Of a stretch of DNA of 64,000 nt, positions 16,598 to 24,878 are shown piece by piece. Every line of letters starts with the position of its first letter. Position 1 is the stretch's first letter. The translations under genes and the position numbers were made by a program. Source of the DNA: Brevibacillus sp051967035 (GTDB lineage: Bacteria; Bacillota; Bacilli; Brevibacillales; Brevibacillaceae); the NCBI RefSeq assembly GCF_051967035.1, contig NZ_JBQCKK010000004.1, positions 62,001-126,000 on the forward strand, given 5' to 3'. The notes beneath the pieces are model-generated. The model was not told the origin of the DNA and searched no databases. It saw only the letters and a program-made list of their open reading frames with translations.

Positions 16598-18205
16598 ATG
16601 AAGTCGAAGTGGACATCCGCCATCCTTTCGTTGCTTATGCTCAGCTTGCCACTCAGCGGCTGCAAGCCTGGCGAAAAATTGCACATTCAGGAGAAAAGTC
16701 TTCCCGCTCCGCTCTTGACCGAGCAAGCGGAAACAACGCCAGGGGAAAAGCCGGTTGTACTCATCCTCATCGACTCGTTAATGGACAAGCCGTTGCAGGA
16801 GGCGATCCGTCAGGGCCGTGCTCCTGCCCTGGCCTTTTTGCGGGAAAAGGGGCACTACTTCCCCCGAGTCGTCAGCTCATTCCCCACGATGTCCGTGACG
16901 ATCGACAGCACCTTGCTGACGGGGACCTACGCTGACCAGCATCACGTGCCGGGTCTGTCCTGGTACAGCGAACAAGAAAAGCGGATGGTTTATTACGGCT
17001 ACGGTCCAAAAGAAGCGATGAAAATCGACCAGCCGCAGGTGCTCTTGGATGCGATTCAGCAGTTGAACCAAAGCCAGCTGAATCCACAAGTACAAACGAT
17101 CCACGAAGCGCTTGCCGAGCAAGGAAAAGACTCGGCTTCGATCAATGCGATCGTCTGGCGGGGCAAAACGGAGCATACCTTGCAAATCCCGCACCTGATC
17201 GAAATTGCCGCACAGCTGCCGGAAGAATTGCGCGTAACCGGGCCGAAGCTACTGTCTTACGCCGCTTTTGCCCAGCTCGATCCGAACCAGAAGCGCCATA
17301 CCCGCATTTGGCGCAAATACGGAATGAACGACGAATTTTCCGCCCAGGAGACGGCTTTTCTCATCGCGCATGACAGGCTGCCCCCGCTCACGATCACGTA
17401 CTTGCCGGAAAATGACATGGAGGTACACGGCAAAGGACCACTGACGATGGAAGGCATTGAACATGCCGACAAGGCGCTGCAAACCATTCTCGATGCATTT
17501 GGCTCGTGGGACCAGGCCGTGGAGCAGGTGCGCTGGATCGTCATGGGCGACAGCGCCCAAAACGCGGTGCAGGACGAGCGGCAAGCGGCGACAATTGATT
17601 TGCCCGGCTTGCTCGCCCCGTACCGGATCGCCCCGATCAGCCGGCCGCCGCAGACCAGCGACCAGATTGTCATCGCAGCCAATGAGCGGATGGCGTACGT
17701 GTACGCGCTCGATCCGCAGTTGCCCCTCTCTGCCGTCGCCGCGCAGCTACAGCGTGAGCCGCGGCTGGATGTGATCGCGCGAAAAGACGGACAGTCGATT
17801 GTCATCACGGCAGGAGGCAGCAACAAACGGGTGACGTACAAGCCAGGCGGTCCGCTCCAGGACGAGTACGGACAGACATGGACGGTCACAGGCGATCCGA
17901 AAGTGCTGGACATGACCGTGAGCAAAAAGCGGCTCACGTACGGAAAGTACCCGGATGCTTTGGCCCGGCTGTACGGAGCCATGAACTCCCACCCCGGAAG
18001 ATACATCATCGCCACTGTGCAGCCCGGCTACGAGCTGATGGCGGAAAGCTCTCCTATGCATCTCGGCGGCGGCGCTCACGGCTCGCTGCATGAAGCGGAT
18101 TCACTCGTCCCGCTGCTTGTCACCGGCACCGATTCCCGTCCGAAGTCGCTGCGCATCGTCGACCTCAAGGAATGGCTGCTGCGCCTGGTCAACACCAAAG
18201 ACTAG
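16598..18205 (+). CDS. Alkaline-phosphatase-fold lipoprotein
   Basis: A 535-residue exported lipoprotein. The signal peptide ends in the lipobox LSGC with acylated C22. The mature part resembles phosphodiesterase/nucleotide pyrophosphatase members of the alkaline phosphatase superfamily, with a metal Asp at D59 (LILIDS), nucleophile Thr at 97 (SFPTMS), a D..VHG pair (NDMEVHGKGP) and a late His (HLGGGAHGS). The usual SDHG motif reads MGDSAQ, so one metal-ligand histidine appears missing; activity may be altered or metal-poor. The substrate is unknown. Its last codons lie in an inverted repeat shared with the convergent gene. Confidence 0.75.
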   Translation: MKSKWTSAILSLLMLSLPLSGCKPGEKLHIQEKSLPAPLLTEQAETTPGEKPVVLILIDSLMDKPLQEAIRQGRAPALAFLREKGHYFPRVVSSFPTMSVTIDSTLLTGTYADQHHVPGLSWYSEQEKRMVYYGYGPKEAMKIDQPQVLLDAIQQLNQSQLNPQVQTIHEALAEQGKDSASINAIVWRGKTEHTLQIPHLIEIAAQLPEELRVTGPKLLSYAAFAQLDPNQKRHTRIWRKYGMNDEFSAQETAFLIAHDRLPPLTITYLPENDMEVHGKGPLTMEGIEHADKALQTILDAFGSWDQAVEQVRWIVMGDSAQNAVQDERQAATIDLPGLLAPYRIAPISRPPQTSDQIVIAANERMAYVYALDPQLPLSAVAAQLQREPRLDVIARKDGQSIVITAGGSNKRVTYKPGGPLQDEYGQTWTVTGDPKVLDMTVSKKRLTYGKYPDALARLYGAMNSHPGRYIIATVQPGYELMAESSPMHLGGGAHGSLHEADSLVPLLVTGTDSRPKSLRIVDLKEWLLRLVNTKD

Positions 18206-18230
18206 GCGGATGCCGCTCTAGTCTTTGGTG
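18193..18230. terminator. Bidirectional terminator inside two gene ends
   Basis: CACCAAAGACTAG (18193-18205) and its exact complement (18218-18230) flank GCGG-ATG-CCGC, which extends the stem. The repeat contains the last codons and stop of both convergent genes, so both proteins end in Thr-Lys-Asp. T runs are short. Confidence 0.7.
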
Positions 18231-18688
18231 ATCCGCTGTCTGGCCGATTCCCGTTTGCCTGTTGCGGGAACAAGCTCTCCCACTTCTCCCAAACCGAAAA
18301 CAGGCATGTTGACGTACACACACTCGTAATGGCCCGCTTCCACCAGGTACGTCTCATGGTAAATCCCTACCGAGCCGCTTGCGCCCACTGCCTGATTGAA
18401 CGCTCTCCACGCCTTCAGATGCAGGGGGCCATGCGCGTACTTTTCCAAATGCTCAAACGAACGCCAATATTGAATCTGGGTAATCGTGCGCAGGCTCACG
18501 CTGGATCGGCTGCCCAAAAAGCCAAGCTCGGGATGCCGATACAACTCCTCCATCATGTTACCCATTGCCCGGGCCATCGGGACCCATTTGTGGACGGCCC
18601 AAAGCTGGTTGATCCGCATACCGATGATGAACACCACGTACGACCCTTCCAAAGTGGCTGTGTACCGTCCAGGCATTACTTTTGCCAT
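18218..18688 (-). CDS. DUF4188 family protein
   Basis: A 156-residue protein of the DUF4188 type, related to dimeric alpha-beta barrel mono-oxygenase-like folds. Typical parts are GMRINQLWAVHKW near the N-terminus and YWRSFEHLEKYAHGPLHLKAWRAF in the middle. The catalytic role is not established. It is followed 11 bases upstream by a TetR gene in the same direction, so the TetR protein may control it. The gene ends in the shared inverted repeat. Confidence 0.72.
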   Translation of the reverse strand: MAKVMPGRYTATLEGSYVVFIIGMRINQLWAVHKWVPMARAMGNMMEELYRHPELGFLGSRSSVSLRTITQIQYWRSFEHLEKYAHGPLHLKAWRAFNQAVGASGSVGIYHETYLVEAGHYECVYVNMPVFGLGEVGELVPATGKRESARQRITKD

Positions 18689-18699
18689 CGCGATCTCTC

Positions 18700-19332
18700 C
18701 TACTTGGTCAAAGATTTGAGATGAAGCTCATAGCACGCCATAAAATCGTCCGACCGGAACAAATGCGCAGTCAAATACGCCCCGTAAAACATGGAGAACA
18801 ACAGCACGACAGCCTGCTCCTCGCTGACATCGGCTGCCAGCTGTCCGTCCTCGCGCGCTTCCCGCACACAGCGGGCAAAAATCTGGTGCAAGTCCGTACT
18901 GCCCATAGCCGCCCTGTCCTCCACGTCCGGGAACAGCAAAGCCAGCTCCGCCTCTGACAGCGGGGGAACAGACGGGTGCATTTTTTGCTCGGCGAGAAAG
19001 CTAATCAGGCTGAGCATGATTCCGGGATACTTCCCGCTTTCCTCCGCCACCATGGAAAAGACGTGGCGCACCGCAGCAAAGCCGCGCTTCCCGTTGGCTA
19101 CCAGCTCGCAGTAGCAGCGAGCCTGCCAGACGCTCATGAAATAGATGAGCAGCTCCTCTTTTTGTGGAAAAAACTTAAAGAATGTCACCTTCGATACTTC
19201 CGCCCGCTCGCATATATCGTCGACGAGTACGCTGCGAAACGTTCCGTCGCCGATGAGGGCCAGTGCTGCTTCCAGCAGGGCGAGCTTTGTTTTTGCTTTT
19301 TTCTTTTCCCGCAACGAAATGGTTTCCGCCAT
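18700..19332 (-). CDS. TetR-family regulator of the DUF4188 gene
   Basis: A 210-residue TetR regulator with the helix-turn-helix near 25-60 (VLVDDICERAEVSKVTFFKFFPQKEELL). I chose the ATG at 19332 (AGAGAGGGAAC upstream); a longer frame to 19383 would start downstream of, or on, the -10 and has no ribosome site. It precedes the DUF4188 gene by 11 bases and probably controls both. Repeats near its promoter are the likely operator. Confidence 0.82.
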   Translation of the reverse strand: MAETISLREKKKAKTKLALLEAALALIGDGTFRSVLVDDICERAEVSKVTFFKFFPQKEELLIYFMSVWQARCYCELVANGKRGFAAVRHVFSMVAEESGKYPGIMLSLISFLAEQKMHPSVPPLSEAELALLFPDVEDRAAMGSTDLHQIFARCVREAREDGQLAADVSEEQAVVLLFSMFYGAYLTAHLFRSDDFMACYELHLKSLTK

Positions 19333-19371
19333 AGTTCCCTCTCTTTCCCTATCCAGTTGTATCCAAGCAGC

Positions 19372-19423
19372 ATCATAGCACATTAGTTAACCTGAGTAAA
19401 GTTATTTATCTCAGTAAAGTTAC
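19372..19423 (-). promoter_or_regulatory. Promoter with repeat operator for the TetR/DUF4188 pair
   Basis: On the minus strand, -35 TTTACT (complement at 19395-19400) and -10 TATGAT (19372-19377) are 17 bases apart. AGTAAAGTTA occurs twice (19395-19404 and 19413-19422) with an 18-base period, overlapping and upstream of the -35. A GAGTAAA/TTTATCTC partial dyad spans the same stretch. Confidence 0.6.
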
Positions 19424-19464
19424 TCAAGCCATTGGCGCCGCCTGCGTTGCCCGAATGGCAGCAC

Positions 19465-19507
19465 AAAAAAGCCAACACGCTTGCTGCTTGCAGCGTGTTG
19501 GCTTTTT
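19465..19507. terminator. Terminator after the IclR gene
   Basis: GCCAACACGCT (19471-19481) pairs exactly with AGCGTGTTGGC (19492-19502) around a 10-base loop. It has six As on the left and five Ts on the right, so it works for the minus-strand IclR gene and could work both ways. Confidence 0.85.
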
Positions 19508-19509
19508 GG

Positions 19510-20253
19510 CTATTTCATCATTTTTCCCATGCGATAGGCAGCTTCCATGATGTAAGGAGCGTACTCGCTCATTTTTTCCGGGGTGAGGCGATTGGATGGG
19601 CCGGACGCGGCGATGGATGCCACCAGCTGTCCATTGCGGTTGAAGACTGGCGCCGCGACTGCCGCTGTTCCCAGCTCCCGCTCTTCCACGCTGGTTGCAA
19701 AGCCTTGTCTTCTGATCTGGTCCAGCTGCTCGACGTACGCTTCCCGATTCACGTATTCCGGCCAGTTTGCATCGTTCAGGACTTGCTCCAGCACATACGG
19801 CTCGGCATAGGCGACCAACACCTTGCTGGACGCCCCGACGGCCAGCGGCATGCGCGCCCCGATCGGCGCGACCCTGCGAATCGGCTGTCGACTTTGGACA
19901 GCCTGAATGCGTATCCGCTCGTTTCCATCCCGCACGTACAGACTGATCGTTTCCTCAACCAAATCCCGCAGTCGCTCCATCTCGGGCAACAGCAGCGTGG
20001 CCGGATCATCATTATGCGTCAAGTTGGCGGAAAGCTCCCAAATGCGAAAGCCTAACCGATATTTTTCCGTCTGGACATCACGGATGAGAAACCCCTTGTT
20101 TTCCAGCGTTGCCAGCAAACGATGCACCGTGCTTTTGTGCAAGGAAAGCCGGCTCGATATCTCACTAAGCCCAAGGTCTGTGGCGTCCGTAAAACAGAGC
20201 AGGATATCCAAAGCACGCTCGACGGAGCGAACGTTTGCTTTTTGTTCATCCAT
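19510..20253 (-). CDS. IclR-family transcriptional regulator
   Basis: A 247-residue regulator with an N-terminal winged helix (about 8-65, LGLSEISSRLSLHKSTVHRLLATLENKGFL) and a C-terminal effector-binding domain (about 80-247, with GARMPLAVGASSKVLVAY and GTAAVAAPVFNRNGQLVASIAASGP). The effector and targets are unknown. It stands alone between terminators. A clear palindrome at its own promoter points to autoregulation. Confidence 0.88.
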   Translation of the reverse strand: MDEQKANVRSVERALDILLCFTDATDLGLSEISSRLSLHKSTVHRLLATLENKGFLIRDVQTEKYRLGFRIWELSANLTHNDDPATLLLPEMERLRDLVEETISLYVRDGNERIRIQAVQSRQPIRRVAPIGARMPLAVGASSKVLVAYAEPYVLEQVLNDANWPEYVNREAYVEQLDQIRRQGFATSVEERELGTAAVAAPVFNRNGQLVASIAASGPSNRLTPEKMSEYAPYIMEAAYRMGKMMK

Positions 20254-20288
20254 TTGTTCTTACACCTGCTTCCTACTTGGTTCCGTTC

Positions 20289-20348
20289 GTTTCATCTGAT
20301 GAAACAAAGATCTACTTTTCAGTATACAAAAATTAAAAGCATAGTAAA
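20289..20348 (-). promoter_or_regulatory. IclR promoter and palindromic operator
   Basis: On the minus strand, -35 TTTACT (20343-20348) and -10 TATACT (20321-20326) are 16 bases apart. The palindrome GTTTCAT-ctg-ATGAAAC (20289-20305) lies just downstream, 36 bases before the IclR start. The position suits a self-repression site. Confidence 0.7.
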
Positions 20349-20382
20349 GAGCGAATCTTCCCCCGTCCAGACAAAGGCACCG

Positions 20383-20431
20383 GAAAAGGGGCACATCCCG
20401 TTGTCTCTCGCTAGACATACGGGACAGCCCC
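20383..20431 (-). terminator. Hairpin after the aldo-keto reductase gene
   Basis: On the minus strand, GGGG, CCCGT and GTCT pair with AGAC, ACGGG and CCCC around an AGCGAG loop, and four Ts follow. It lies 45 bases downstream of the reductase stop. Confidence 0.55.
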
Positions 20432-20475
20432 CTACTGATTTGGCGTTTTTGGCGTTGGTTGTTTCGCGAGGTTTG

Positions 20476-21300
20476 TCAGAAAGCGAAGTTGTCCGGATCG
20501 GGCCCAAAGCGCTTGTTCTCATTCAGCGCATTGATTTTTTCCACGTCCTCGGCACTCAGCGAAAAGTCAAAGACTTGCGCGTTCTGCACGATGCGCTCCG
20601 GCGTAACGGACTTCGGAATGGTGACCACCTTGTTTTCCAAATCCCAGCGAATGACGATTTGCGCGGGCGACTTGCCGTATTTTCGTCCCAGTTCCGCCAG
20701 CAGCGGATGATCGAGGTTCCCTTGCATCAGCGGGCTCCACGCCTCCAACTGGATGCTTCTCTCCTTGCAATACGCGTGCAGCTCTTTTTGCGTGAGCAGC
20801 GGATGGTACTCGACCTGGTTGACCACAGGCGTAATCTCGCTGTGCTTTTTCAGCTCCTCCAGATGGTGAATGTGAAAATTGCTCACGCCGATCGCGCGGA
20901 CGTATCCATCGCGGTACAGCTTCTCCAGCGCTCTCCACGTCTCCACAAACTTGTCTTTGACCGGCCAGTGGATCAGATACAGGTCAAGCGTGTCCAGACC
21001 CAGCTTTTTCAGGCTTGCGTCGAAAGCCTTGAGGGTCGACTCGTAGCCTTGGTCGGCGTTCCACACCTTTGTCGTGATGAACAGCTGGTCGCGGTCGATT
21101 CCCGCCTGGCGGATTCCTTCGCCTACGCCTTCCTCGTTGCTGTAGACAGCAGCGGTGTCCACACTGCGGTAGCCGGCCTCAATCGCCGTGCGAACGGCCA
21201 CGGTTTCCTGGCCGCCTTTTACTTTCCAGACGCCCAGACCCAGCCAGGGCATTTCCACTCCGTTGTTCAAAACGGAACGATCTGTGATTTGTGCTGTCAT
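20476..21300 (-). CDS. Aldo-keto reductase
   Basis: A 274-residue NADPH-dependent reductase of aldehydes and ketones. The family tetrad is visible as D48, Y53, K78 and H111 (LIHWP), followed by the cofactor motif IPKSVTPERI. It resembles B. subtilis YvgN-type glyoxal reductases in length and motifs, but the true substrate is unknown. GGGAGGAG precedes the ATG. It is a single-gene unit with an extended -10 promoter. Confidence 0.9.
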   Translation of the reverse strand: MTAQITDRSVLNNGVEMPWLGLGVWKVKGGQETVAVRTAIEAGYRSVDTAAVYSNEEGVGEGIRQAGIDRDQLFITTKVWNADQGYESTLKAFDASLKKLGLDTLDLYLIHWPVKDKFVETWRALEKLYRDGYVRAIGVSNFHIHHLEELKKHSEITPVVNQVEYHPLLTQKELHAYCKERSIQLEAWSPLMQGNLDHPLLAELGRKYGKSPAQIVIRWDLENKVVTIPKSVTPERIVQNAQVFDFSLSAEDVEKINALNENKRFGPDPDNFAF

Positions 21301-21346
21301 CCGATCTCCTCCCGATTCACGCTTTTTATGTACGGATTATGAGGAA

Positions 21347-21355
21347 AGTATATCA
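21347..21355 (-). promoter_or_regulatory. Extended -10 promoter of the reductase gene
   Basis: Reading TGATATACT on the minus strand, this is an extended -10 about 50 bases upstream of the ATG. The -35 position reads TTCTCC and is poor. Confidence 0.5.
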
Positions 21356-21431
21356 CAGGTTGAGCGATCGGAGAACTCACCTATCCCCTTTTGGAAACCA
21401 ACGATCTCCCTCAACCATTAGGGGGCTTCGC

Positions 21432-22373
21432 TCAGTGCCAGCCTTCGACGCACTGCTGAATGTACTGCACGGATTGAGCGTTCAAATAACGGTCCTCGAT
21501 CAAAAGCGGCAAAAAGCGCGACTGCCTTTTCAGATAGTCGCCGACGATGCTGGTGCATACGATCAGCCTGGGCTTGGCCGAAAGAAGTTCATCCAACGAG
21601 GACGGGTATTCCATCGAGCCGATCTGTAGCTCCAGATGCGTCATCCCCGCATTGACGATGGATTGACGGAAGTTATAGGCGCCCTCCCATGTCGTGCCGC
21701 CGATGCCCACCAGACTGCCAGGCGGCAGCTGTTGCAGCTCGCGGATCGACTGGAGATTCGATTCCAGCAAACAGCCGATCACCTTCGGCACATGGCAGTC
21801 CCCGAGACTGTCCAACCATTTTTGCACCTCTTCTATGTGTAAAAATGTCGTGACGACGAGATCGTAATAGCCGTTGCGGATGCTGCTTGCAAACCGCTCC
21901 AGGTCTTTAAGCAGGCATGGCTTGACCGTGTAGCCTGTCGCCTTTTCCAGCTCGACCGCGTATTCCTGCACCTGCACCACATTGCACTCGGCAAACAGGA
22001 TGGTCGGCTTCGCCCGGTCCTGCGTCTTTGGCAAAAGCGACTGTCTCGCCTCCTTCGGAACACGCGGCAAGCCCTTCTGTTCCCGTTGCGCTGCCGCGCT
22101 CGCGGGTTCTGGCTGGCCGCTCTTTTTCGTCGGGAGCTGGTCGGCAATCAGCACCGCCCCCGTATCGTCCAGCACCACATAGCCTTCTGCTTCCAGCGCC
22201 GCATACGCATCTTCGACCGTCTGTTGACGCAAACGTAAAAAACCGGACAGTTCCCGGATTGTCGGCAATTTGTCAGGTGACTGATAAATTCGTTGCTCCA
22301 TCAAATTTTTTAATTGTTCCTTCAATTGAACAAAGACGGGAATGGCGGATGAACCATGGACAGACTTCTGCAT
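21432..22373 (-). CDS. GntR-type regulator with a large effector domain
   Basis: A 313-residue protein. A GntR-like winged helix at the N-terminus (about 10-75, LPTIRELSGFLRLRQQTVEDAYAALEAEGYVVL) is joined by a charged linker to a C-terminal domain of about 190 residues that looks like an alpha-beta ligand-binding fold (DLVVTTFLHIEEV, PKVIGCLLESN, SLVGIGGTTWEG, RLIVCTSIVGDYL). It is not a MocR aminotransferase fusion or an FCD/UTRA domain that I recognise. I use the ATG at 22373 after GGGGTGAT; a longer frame to 22430 would run through the promoter palindrome. Confidence 0.75.
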   Translation of the reverse strand: MQKSVHGSSAIPVFVQLKEQLKNLMEQRIYQSPDKLPTIRELSGFLRLRQQTVEDAYAALEAEGYVVLDDTGAVLIADQLPTKKSGQPEPASAAAQREQKGLPRVPKEARQSLLPKTQDRAKPTILFAECNVVQVQEYAVELEKATGYTVKPCLLKDLERFASSIRNGYYDLVVTTFLHIEEVQKWLDSLGDCHVPKVIGCLLESNLQSIRELQQLPPGSLVGIGGTTWEGAYNFRQSIVNAGMTHLELQIGSMEYPSSLDELLSAKPRLIVCTSIVGDYLKRQSRFLPLLIEDRYLNAQSVQYIQQCVEGWH

Positions 22374-22410
22374 CGAATCACCCCGTGAAATGGTATCGCA
22401 GTAATATTCT

Positions 22411-22425
22411 GTCATACTGTATGAC
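22411..22425. promoter_or_regulatory. Perfect palindrome upstream of the GntR gene
   Basis: GTCATAC-T-GTATGAC is a perfect 15-base palindrome, 38 bases upstream of the GntR start. On the minus strand it lies between a possible -35 (TTGTCG) and -10 (TATTAC), as expected for an autoregulatory operator. Confidence 0.65.
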
Positions 22426-22599
22426 GACAAAGCAAGGGCCAGATACGAGAGCCAATTTGCATCCGGTCTTCTTTTTTCTCCGTCCCCATGCAGCGAGTAT
22501 TCGCCTTCACATCCCCATCCGTTCGTTTATGCCTAAATAGACGGTTCCGACATGGCCCAGGCTGTTTCCGCGACAGAGCTGCAAAGCCTCCCTGTTCAC

Positions 22600-23601
22600 C
22601 TATTGTCCACGCAGGCGAAATCCGGTCAAAAACGACAGCAGCACGTGAACAGCCGTCTTGACCGTCGCTTCAGCGCGGTCCTTGTACGGGTCGAGACAGA
22701 CGAGGTCCATCGCCTTGACCTTCGGATGCAGCCCTGCCGCGTAGACAGCTTCGAACAGCTCGTCGCTGTGCATGCCGCCGGGCGTGGAAGCAGGAACCCC
22801 AGGGCCGTAGCTGCAATCGAGCACATCCATGTCCACGGTCAAATAGATCGTGTCCACCTGGCCCGCGAGCTGCTCCAGCGCTTCCTGCACCGTCCGGGCC
22901 ACCCCTTTTTGCCGCGCCTGGCGAAGCGTCGTATAGCGCACGCCTGTTTCGTCGGCGTATGCTTTGAGCGAGCGGGCGTTGAAAAAGCCGTGCAAACCGA
23001 TGTTGTGCACATCCCGCGCGCCAATCGTGCCGCTCTCGATCAGATTGCGGATCGGCGTGCCGTTCGAGGGGCCGTTATCCGCCAGGTCGCGCAGGTCAAA
23101 ATGCGTGTCCAGTTGCAGGATGCCTACCCGCTCGTCGGGATGGACGTCCTTGTAGCCTTTGATGAGCATCGCCGTGATCGAATGATCGCCGCCCAGCATC
23201 ACGGGCAAAAGCTGCGGATGGTGCGTGCGCATGTGCGCCATCGCCTCCCGGATGTTGCGGTGGCACTGGGCGATGTCGGTCACATGCTGCCTGACGTCGC
23301 CGAGATCGACGACGCGCAGCGGCTGCAAGTCTACGTCGTGATCGAGATTGTAGGTCGTAAAATACTTCCACGCCCGCCGCATCGCGTCCGGATTCTCGCT
23401 CGCTGCTGACGCCGAAATGGACGAGCGCGACAGCGGCACCCCAAGCAGCGCCACATCGTAGTCGCTCCAGTCGGTGCTGCCCGCCGTTGCCGGATCGAGC
23501 GTCGCAATCCACTCGCTTACTTTTGGCTCGGCAGGCGCTGCGCTCCGGTCCCAGGAAAAGCTGGGCGGCTTCAGGAGCGGATACGGGTACCCTGCTGTCA
23601 T
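22600..23601 (-). CDS. hutG: Formimidoylglutamase
   Basis: A 333-residue arginase-fold enzyme that hydrolyses N-formimino-L-glutamate to glutamate and formamide, the last step of histidine catabolism. The manganese ligands are in GGDHS, DTHFD and the DMDVLD motif. Its ATG overlaps the hutI stop (ATGA). It is the last gene of hutU-hutI-hutG; I see no strong terminator after it. Agmatinase or arginase would be the alternatives, but context settles it. Confidence 0.92.
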   Translation of the reverse strand: MTAGYPYPLLKPPSFSWDRSAAPAEPKVSEWIATLDPATAGSTDWSDYDVALLGVPLSRSSISASAASENPDAMRRAWKYFTTYNLDHDVDLQPLRVVDLGDVRQHVTDIAQCHRNIREAMAHMRTHHPQLLPVMLGGDHSITAMLIKGYKDVHPDERVGILQLDTHFDLRDLADNGPSNGTPIRNLIESGTIGARDVHNIGLHGFFNARSLKAYADETGVRYTTLRQARQKGVARTVQEALEQLAGQVDTIYLTVDMDVLDCSYGPGVPASTPGGMHSDELFEAVYAAGLHPKVKAMDLVCLDPYKDRAEATVKTAVHVLLSFLTGFRLRGQ

Positions 23602-24872
23602 ACGCGTCTCCCTCCCGCGACGATGACCGTGCCCTGCTTGATGACCGTGTCTACGTGGTTGACGCCGTAGCGATATTGCAAGGTCATGAAGTCAGGCACG
23701 TCAAAAATGGTGATGTCCGCTTTTTTTCCGACCTCGATGCTGCCGACCTCGTGCGCGCGGCGGATGGCGTGCGCCGCGTTGATCGTCGCAGCCGTCAACA
23801 CTTCCGCCGGAGTCATCCCCATTTTCAGGCAGCCGAGATTCATCATCAGCGGCAGCGAGACTGTCGGCGAGGAGCCAGGGTTGCAGTCGGTCGAGAGCGC
23901 GACCGCCACGCCGCGGTCAATCATTTTGCGCCCGTTCGCGGATTCGGCCATCAGGAACAAGGCCGTGCCCGGCAACAGCACCGCGATCACGCCTGCCTTT
24001 GCCATCAGCTCGATCCCGCGATCGGAGGCGCGCAGCAAATGATCGGCAGAGACGGCGCCGAGCGAAGCCGCCAGCTCCGCTCCTTCGTACGGCTCGATTT
24101 CATCCGCGTGGATTTTCGGCAGCAGGCCGTGGCGCATCCCGGCTTCTAGAATGCGCCGCGACTGCTCGGGGGTAAAGACGCCGCGCTCGCAAAACACGTC
24201 GTTGAAAACAGCCAGCTTGCGCCGCGCGACCTCGGGAATCATTTGCTCGACGACCAAATCGACAAACGCATCCGGCGTTTCCTTGTACGCGCGCGGAACC
24301 GCATGCGCGCCCATGAACGTGCTAACGAGATCGACCGGATGCTCCTCATGCAGCTTTTTCGCTACTTCCAACTGCTTGAGTTCGTCCTCCAGGGTGAGGC
24401 CGTAGCCGCTCTTGGCCTCGACCGTCGTCACCCCGTGCAGCAAAAACTGGTCGAGCCGCCGCTTGCTCTCGGCATACAGCTCTTCGTGTGTCGCCTGTCT
24501 CGTCGCCGCGGTCGTCGCGTGGATGCCGCCGCCGTTGTTCATGATGTCCATGTACGTCGCGCCGTTCAGGCGCATGTTGAACTCGTTTTGTCTCGTACCC
24601 GCATGCACGAGGTGCGTATGCGGGTCGATCAAGCCTGGCGTGACCAGCTTGCCCGTGGCGTCGATGACGTCTGCTTCATGCGCCCGCTCGCGGTAGACGC
24701 TCGCCAGTTCGTCGTCGGTGCCGACCCGCTCGATCACGCCGTTTTCCAGCCAGACGCTGCCGTCCTCGATAATCGCCAGCTCGTTCATTCCGGCCCCTGT
24801 CACCGGAGCAGAAGACCCGCCAGCCAGCGTGGCGAGCTGGCTGGCATGGCGAATCCATACTGGTTTTTTCAT
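23598..24872 (-). CDS. hutI: Imidazolonepropionase
   Basis: This 424-residue amidohydrolase opens 4-imidazolone-5-propanoate to N-formimino-L-glutamate. Metal ligands are visible in DPHTHLVHAG near the N-terminus, in KIHADEIEPY and in the late STDCNPGSSP segment. Length fits the family. GGAGGGG precedes the ATG, 6 bases after the hutU stop. It overlaps hutG by 4 bases. Confidence 0.95.
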   Translation of the reverse strand: MKKPVWIRHASQLATLAGGSSAPVTGAGMNELAIIEDGSVWLENGVIERVGTDDELASVYRERAHEADVIDATGKLVTPGLIDPHTHLVHAGTRQNEFNMRLNGATYMDIMNNGGGIHATTAATRQATHEELYAESKRRLDQFLLHGVTTVEAKSGYGLTLEDELKQLEVAKKLHEEHPVDLVSTFMGAHAVPRAYKETPDAFVDLVVEQMIPEVARRKLAVFNDVFCERGVFTPEQSRRILEAGMRHGLLPKIHADEIEPYEGAELAASLGAVSADHLLRASDRGIELMAKAGVIAVLLPGTALFLMAESANGRKMIDRGVAVALSTDCNPGSSPTVSLPLMMNLGCLKMGMTPAEVLTAATINAAHAIRRAHEVGSIEVGKKADITIFDVPDFMTLQYRYGVNHVDTVIKQGTVIVAGGRRV

Positions 24873-24878
24873 CGCTGT

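Noticed and set aside
19395..19422. Possible CRISPR-like or tandem repeat array
   Set aside because: Only two 10-base copies with an 18-base period at a promoter; this is better read as an operator.
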